Part shown: positions 60,925 to 64,000 of the stretch, in pieces
How the letters are laid out: each line of letters starts with the position of its first letter
Numbering within the stretch: the first letter of the stretch is position 1
Source of the DNA: Pandoraea vervacti
GTDB lineage: Bacteria > Pseudomonadota > Gammaproteobacteria > Burkholderiales > Burkholderiaceae
Length of the DNA: 64,000 nt
Direction of reading: 5' to 3'
Assembly (NCBI RefSeq): GCF_000934605.2
Contig: NZ_CP010898.2
Span: forward strand, 1-64,000
Made by a program: the position numbers and the translations under genes
The notes under the pieces: generated by a model
What the model was told of the DNA's origin: nothing
Database searches by the model: none
Seen by the model: the letters and a program-made list of their open reading frames with translations, nothing else

Positions 60925-61980
60925 TCAACAGATACGGGGAAACTGTTCGCCGTTGAGCATGTCGAGTTCACGCGTGCCCCCGAGGGTGCGCAACAGTACC
61001 CGCGCATGGCCCGCGCCGCGATCGACGTGTCCGATGATTGCCGCTTGAGAATCGAAGCGGCGAAGGTGCGCGAGCGCCGCACTGGCGTGCTCGGTCGGCA
61101 CGATCGCCGCGAAACGGCCTTCGTTGGCAACGTAAAGGGGATCGAGCCCCAGAATTTCACAAGCCCCGCGCACAACGTCGGAGATTGGGATTGCCCCCTC
61201 GTCCAACGCAATCGTTGCGCCAGCTATTTCTGCAATCTCGATCAAATTGGTTGCCAATCCCCCGCGTGTCAGATCGCGAAGGCAGTGAATCTCGATGTCA
61301 GCATCAATCATGCCAAGCGCTTGCGCCGCGAGTGGCGCGCAGTCGCTCACAATTTCCGTTTCAAAGCGTATCCCCTCGCGAAGCGCCAGAATCGCCATGC
61401 CATGCCGCCCCACATCGCCGCTAAGAATGACGGCATCACCAGGTTGCACCTGCTGCGGACCAATGGGTGAGCGCGCGCGAACCACCCCGACTCCCGTCGT
61501 GTTCACGTAAAGTCCATCGCCTTTTCCACGTTCCACCACCTTGGTGTCTCCCGTCACAATGCGAACCGCGCTTGCCGAGGCCGCAGCGCGCATCGACGCA
61601 ATTACGCTACGCAGCACGTCGATCCTCAGGCCCTCCTCAATCACCAGTCCCACACTCAAATACCGGGGCTCGGCGCCGCACATGGCCAGATCGTTCACGG
61701 TGCCATGAATGGAGAGCGAGCCGATGTCTCCGCCAGGGAAGAAGAGTGGCCGGACTACATAAGAGTCGGTGGTGAAGGCGAGGCGCTCCGAGCCCGCTTC
61801 AAGCGCCAATGTCGCACCGTCGTGCGTCAGGTCTTCGGGCGCTGCGCCGAACGCCGGCCGAAAAATTTCGTCGATTAGCGCATGCGTGAGCCGGCCCCCG
61901 CTTCCGTGCGCGAGCTCAATGACGGCGGGTTCAGCGTGCGCCCCCGCATCAGCGCACACTGAGGGCGATGATCCGCTCAT
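60925..61980 (-). CDS. hypE: Hydrogenase maturation protein HypE
   Basis: The 351-residue protein has the HypE/PurM-like domains (IELAHGSGGRLTHALIDEIF, TTDSYVVRPLFFPGGDIGSL, GDTKVVERGKGDGLYVNTTG) and the terminal PRIC, whose last cysteine carries the carbamoyl that HypE dehydrates to a cyano group. This CN ligand goes to the Fe of [NiFe] hydrogenase. The ATG at 61980 overlaps the hypD stop as ATGA; an upstream start at 62121 lies inside hypD and is rejected. Confidence 0.98.
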   Translation of the reverse strand: MSGSSPSVCADAGAHAEPAVIELAHGSGGRLTHALIDEIFRPAFGAAPEDLTHDGATLALEAGSERLAFTTDSYVVRPLFFPGGDIGSLSIHGTVNDLAMCGAEPRYLSVGLVIEEGLRIDVLRSVIASMRAAASASAVRIVTGDTKVVERGKGDGLYVNTTGVGVVRARSPIGPQQVQPGDAVILSGDVGRHGMAILALREGIRFETEIVSDCAPLAAQALGMIDADIEIHCLRDLTRGGLATNLIEIAEIAGATIALDEGAIPISDVVRGACEILGLDPLYVANEGRFAAIVPTEHASAALAHLRRFDSQAAIIGHVDRGAGHARVLLRTLGGTRELDMLNGEQFPRIC

Positions 61981-63122
61981 ACTGCCCCCTGTTCGCCACC
62001 GTTCGGGGCGCTCACGGTACTGCGTTCGCGCACCGTCTGTGTGCGTCGATAGCGATAATATGCGGCGCAAACGCCCTCCGACGACACCATCGTCGGACCT
62101 AACGGGTGCTCCGGCGTACAACGCGTGCCAAACGCGGGGCAGTCAGCGGGGCGCTTGCGTGCGCGCAGTAGCTCGGCGGCAATGCACTCTGTGGGGCAGT
62201 CTGCCGGCATGATCCCTGACGTAAAACGTGCGAGCGCATCGAAGCGATGGTAGGCGGGTGCGAACCCCAGGCCACTTTCCGCAATCTCGCCCAGGCCGCG
62301 CCACGCTCGGGCCCGCACCGCAAATACCTTCATCATGGCCGCTTGCGCCGCGCGATTCCCCTCAGGATGCACCGCGCGATAATACGGATTTTCGACTTCG
62401 GCCCGGCGAGTTTCTAACTGCTTAATGCACAGATAGATGCCCTGCAATAGGTCGATTGGCTCGAATCCCGTCACCACGACCGGGACGTGAAAGCGTTGCG
62501 CAATCGCTTCGTATTCGCGGTATCCCATGACCGTACACACATGTCCCGCCGCGAGAATTCCTTGCACGCCGCTCGCCGCGTCGCTCAGAATCGCCTCGAG
62601 CGCCGGCGGCACGCGCACATGGGCGACCAGCAGAAAGAAGTTCTCCAGCCCCTCCCGTTCGGCTTGCAGTACGGCCATTGCGGTCGCTGGTGCAGTGGTT
62701 TCGAACCCGATGGCAAGGAACACGACGCAGCGGTGCGGCTCGTTGCGAGCGATCCTCAAGGCGTCGAGTGGCGAGTAGACAAACCGAACATCCGCGCCGG
62801 CGGCCCGAGCGTTCAGAAGGCTACCGTGTTCGCCCGGCACACGCAGCATGTCGCCGAAAGAACAGAGTGTCACTTCGCGGCGCTTCGCGATAGCGATTGC
62901 AGCATCGATGATCGCGGCCGGCGTCACACACACCGGACATCCGGGACCGTGCAGCAGCGTCACGCCGTCGGGCATCATTCGGTCAATGCCATATCGCACG
63001 ATCGAATGGGTTTGGCTGCCGCAGATTTCCATGATCGTCCACGCACGCGTGGTGATCGCCGCAATTGCCCTCGCATACGACTGGGCCGCCTCCATGTCGC
63101 GCCAAGCGTCAAGATGCTTCAT
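61977..63122 (-). CDS. hypD: Hydrogenase maturation protein HypD
   Basis: The 381-residue protein has the HypD motifs: IMEICGSQTHSIVRYGIDRM, HGPGCPVCVTP, and the FeS cysteine region near the C-terminus (CIAAELLRARKRPADCPAFG, CTPEHPLGPTMVSSEGVCAA). HypD is an iron-sulfur scaffold on which, with HypC, the Fe(CN)2CO unit is built. It overlaps hypC and hypE by four bases each, so the genes are translated together. Confidence 0.98.
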   Translation of the reverse strand: MKHLDAWRDMEAAQSYARAIAAITTRAWTIMEICGSQTHSIVRYGIDRMMPDGVTLLHGPGCPVCVTPAAIIDAAIAIAKRREVTLCSFGDMLRVPGEHGSLLNARAAGADVRFVYSPLDALRIARNEPHRCVVFLAIGFETTAPATAMAVLQAEREGLENFFLLVAHVRVPPALEAILSDAASGVQGILAAGHVCTVMGYREYEAIAQRFHVPVVVTGFEPIDLLQGIYLCIKQLETRRAEVENPYYRAVHPEGNRAAQAAMMKVFAVRARAWRGLGEIAESGLGFAPAYHRFDALARFTSGIMPADCPTECIAAELLRARKRPADCPAFGTRCTPEHPLGPTMVSSEGVCAAYYRYRRTQTVRERSTVSAPNGGEQGAV

Positions 63123-63361
63123 ACCGCACCTCCCGGTAATTTCTGATCTGTGAGGTAAGCCAGTGTCTGTTCCGCTTGTCGTTCGTCGATCACCGCGATC
63201 GCGAAGCCCGCGTGCACCAGCACATAGTCGCCCGGCCGGGCTTTCGGCACATAGGCGAGATTGACCGGCATCACGACGCCACCGAACGCGACACGCCCCT
63301 GCCGAGTGAGCGGGTCGTCATCGTCGACGCTTAACAATTCTCCTGGTATGGCAAGGCACAT
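63119..63361 (-). CDS. hypC: Hydrogenase maturation chaperone HypC
   Basis: The 80-residue protein starts MCLAIPGELLSV, with the essential Cys2 that binds the iron unit, and continues with GRVAFGGVVMPVNLAYVP and GDYVLVHAGFAIAVIDERQA, the complete HypC/HupF pattern. It carries iron with HypD and hands it to the hydrogenase large subunit. It overlaps hypD by four bases and touches hypF. Confidence 0.98.
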   Translation of the reverse strand: MCLAIPGELLSVDDDDPLTRQGRVAFGGVVMPVNLAYVPKARPGDYVLVHAGFAIAVIDERQAEQTLAYLTDQKLPGGAV

Positions 63362-64000
63362 TAGCGCGGCCCCTCCAGCATCGGTTGCGCCGCGAATGCG
63401 GCTTGGCCCACCGCAAGTCCGCCATCATTGGGCGGAATGCGCCGATGCTGCCAGACGTCGAAGCCGGCGGCTCGCAACCGGGCGACGGCCCCGCCCGTGA
63501 GTCGCGCGTTTTGAAAGCAGCCACCCGTGAGCAGCACGCGTCCGACGCCGACACGCTCAGCGACGTTGACGATCACCTGCGCTAACGCGTCATGAAACGC
63601 GGCCGCCAGCGCGGCGGGCGCCTCATGTCGCTGGCTCGCGCTTGCCAGTGCAGCGAGGGTGGGCCGCCAATCGGCAATCCACCGGCCCTGCTCTTCGCGC
63701 AACATCGCCGCTGCGAGCACATGTTCTGACTCGCCATTCGCAGCCGCGCTCTCGAGCGCGATGGCCGCCTCACCCTCGAAGCTCGATGTGGCGCAGATGC
63801 CGAGCATCGCGGCGGCCGCGTCGAACAGGCGCCCAGCGCTTGACGTCCAGGGGGAACGAAAACCACCAGACAGCAGGGTTTTGTAAATCTGTTGTTCGCT
63901 CGCGGACAAGTGGGCGATCGGTCTGAGTTCGGTCATCGTAAGCGCGACGTCGCCATACACGGCGAATAGCGCCCCGATAGCCGCCCGGTTCACCTCTCGC
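63361..64000 (-). CDS. hypF: Carbamoyltransferase HypF (C-terminal part, cut by window edge)
   Basis: The 213 or so codons visible are the Kae1-like C-terminal domain of HypF: FRSPWTSSAGRLFDAAAAML, FEGEAAIALE, VLLTGGCFQNARLTGG and RIPPNDGGLAVGQAAFAA. HypF makes the carbamoyl-adenylate used by HypE. The frame stays open to the window edge, and a GTG at 63993 is internal. The order hypF-hypC-hypD-hypE implies that further hyp or hydrogenase genes lie to the right of the window. Confidence 0.97.
   Translation of the reverse strand, partial: REVNRAAIGALFAVYGDVALTMTELRPIAHLSASEQQIYKTLLSGGFRSPWTSSAGRLFDAAAAMLGICATSSFEGEAAIALESAAANGESEHVLAAAMLREEQGRWIADWRPTLAALASASQRHEAPAALAAAFHDALAQVIVNVAERVGVGRVLLTGGCFQNARLTGGAVARLRAAGFDVWQHRRIPPNDGGLAVGQAAFAAQPMLEGPR

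Noticed and set aside
1..64000. CRISPR arrays, tRNA or rRNA genes and an integrase
   Set aside because: Looked for on both strands and not found; the short phased repeats at 16.2 kb have no spacers of CRISPR length.

Overview
The window is GC-rich and reads like accessory DNA (a conjugative plasmid or integrative element) from a beta-proteobacterium, most likely a Burkholderiales member. That placement is inference. It rests on base composition, the R388/TrwC-type transfer genes, the IS66, IS3 (IS2-like) and IS110/IS1111 elements, and a right half resembling, from memory, the low-oxygen-activated (lxa) gene set of Burkholderia. No rRNA, tRNA, CRISPR array, integrase or replication gene was seen.

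Layout. (1) 1-16078: a nearly complete P-type type IV secretion and conjugation operon, all on the + strand. The order is virB2 (cut by the window edge), virB3, virB4, virB5, a virB7-like lipoprotein, an unknown gene, virB6, virB8, virB9, virB10, virB11, a virB1-like transglycosylase, a trbM-like gene, a phospholipase-D nuclease, a virD4/trwB coupling ATPase and a trwC-type MobF relaxase. (2) 16079-16375: a candidate oriT with an R388-like nic motif. It is followed by two sets of five 11-bp units, the architecture of the StbA operator of R388. (3) 16376-21941: an stbA-stbB-stbC operon, split between stbA and stbB by an IS1111-type element that itself carries an IS66 element with a clean 8-bp target duplication. 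stbA and stbB each carry a one-base frameshift. (4) 22025-25546: small envelope and stress genes (YqjK-, YqjE- and YqjD-like, CsbD-like, small membrane proteins). (5) 25660-28693: a four-gene minus-strand cluster of acyl-CoA dehydrogenase, PIG-L deacetylase, NodS-like methyltransferase and frameshifted glycosyltransferase. (6) 28969-36650: a decayed zone with a ParB-like remnant, small orphan genes, an IS110 element, a group II intron, a helicase remnant and an IS6 remnant. (7) 36651-39845: an ABC exporter and a ferritin-like protein. (8) 40423-44159: a second, partly broken copy of the stbB-stbC-yqjKED block, interrupted by an IS3 element.

(9) 44321-60481: a low-oxygen or stress block. It holds four universal stress proteins, a CHASE/PAS histidine kinase and NarL-type regulator, an FNR-type regulator with the exact cysteine spacing of FNR, a zinc alcohol dehydrogenase, a DUF1488 protein, a second IS1111 element hit by an IS3, a frameshifted cytochrome b561, a P-type ATPase fused to a hemerythrin-like domain, a BON protein and a dodecin. 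Four good FNR/ANR boxes lie upstream of genes here, which suggests that the local FNR homologue controls the block. (10) 60925-64000: hypE, hypD, hypC and the end of hypF, on the minus strand, which build the active site of [NiFe] hydrogenase.

The left part moves and maintains the DNA. The right part looks like cargo for survival under low oxygen, probably with a hydrogenase outside the window. Several genes differ from intact relatives by a single base, often in a short homopolymer, so some pseudogene calls could be sequence errors.
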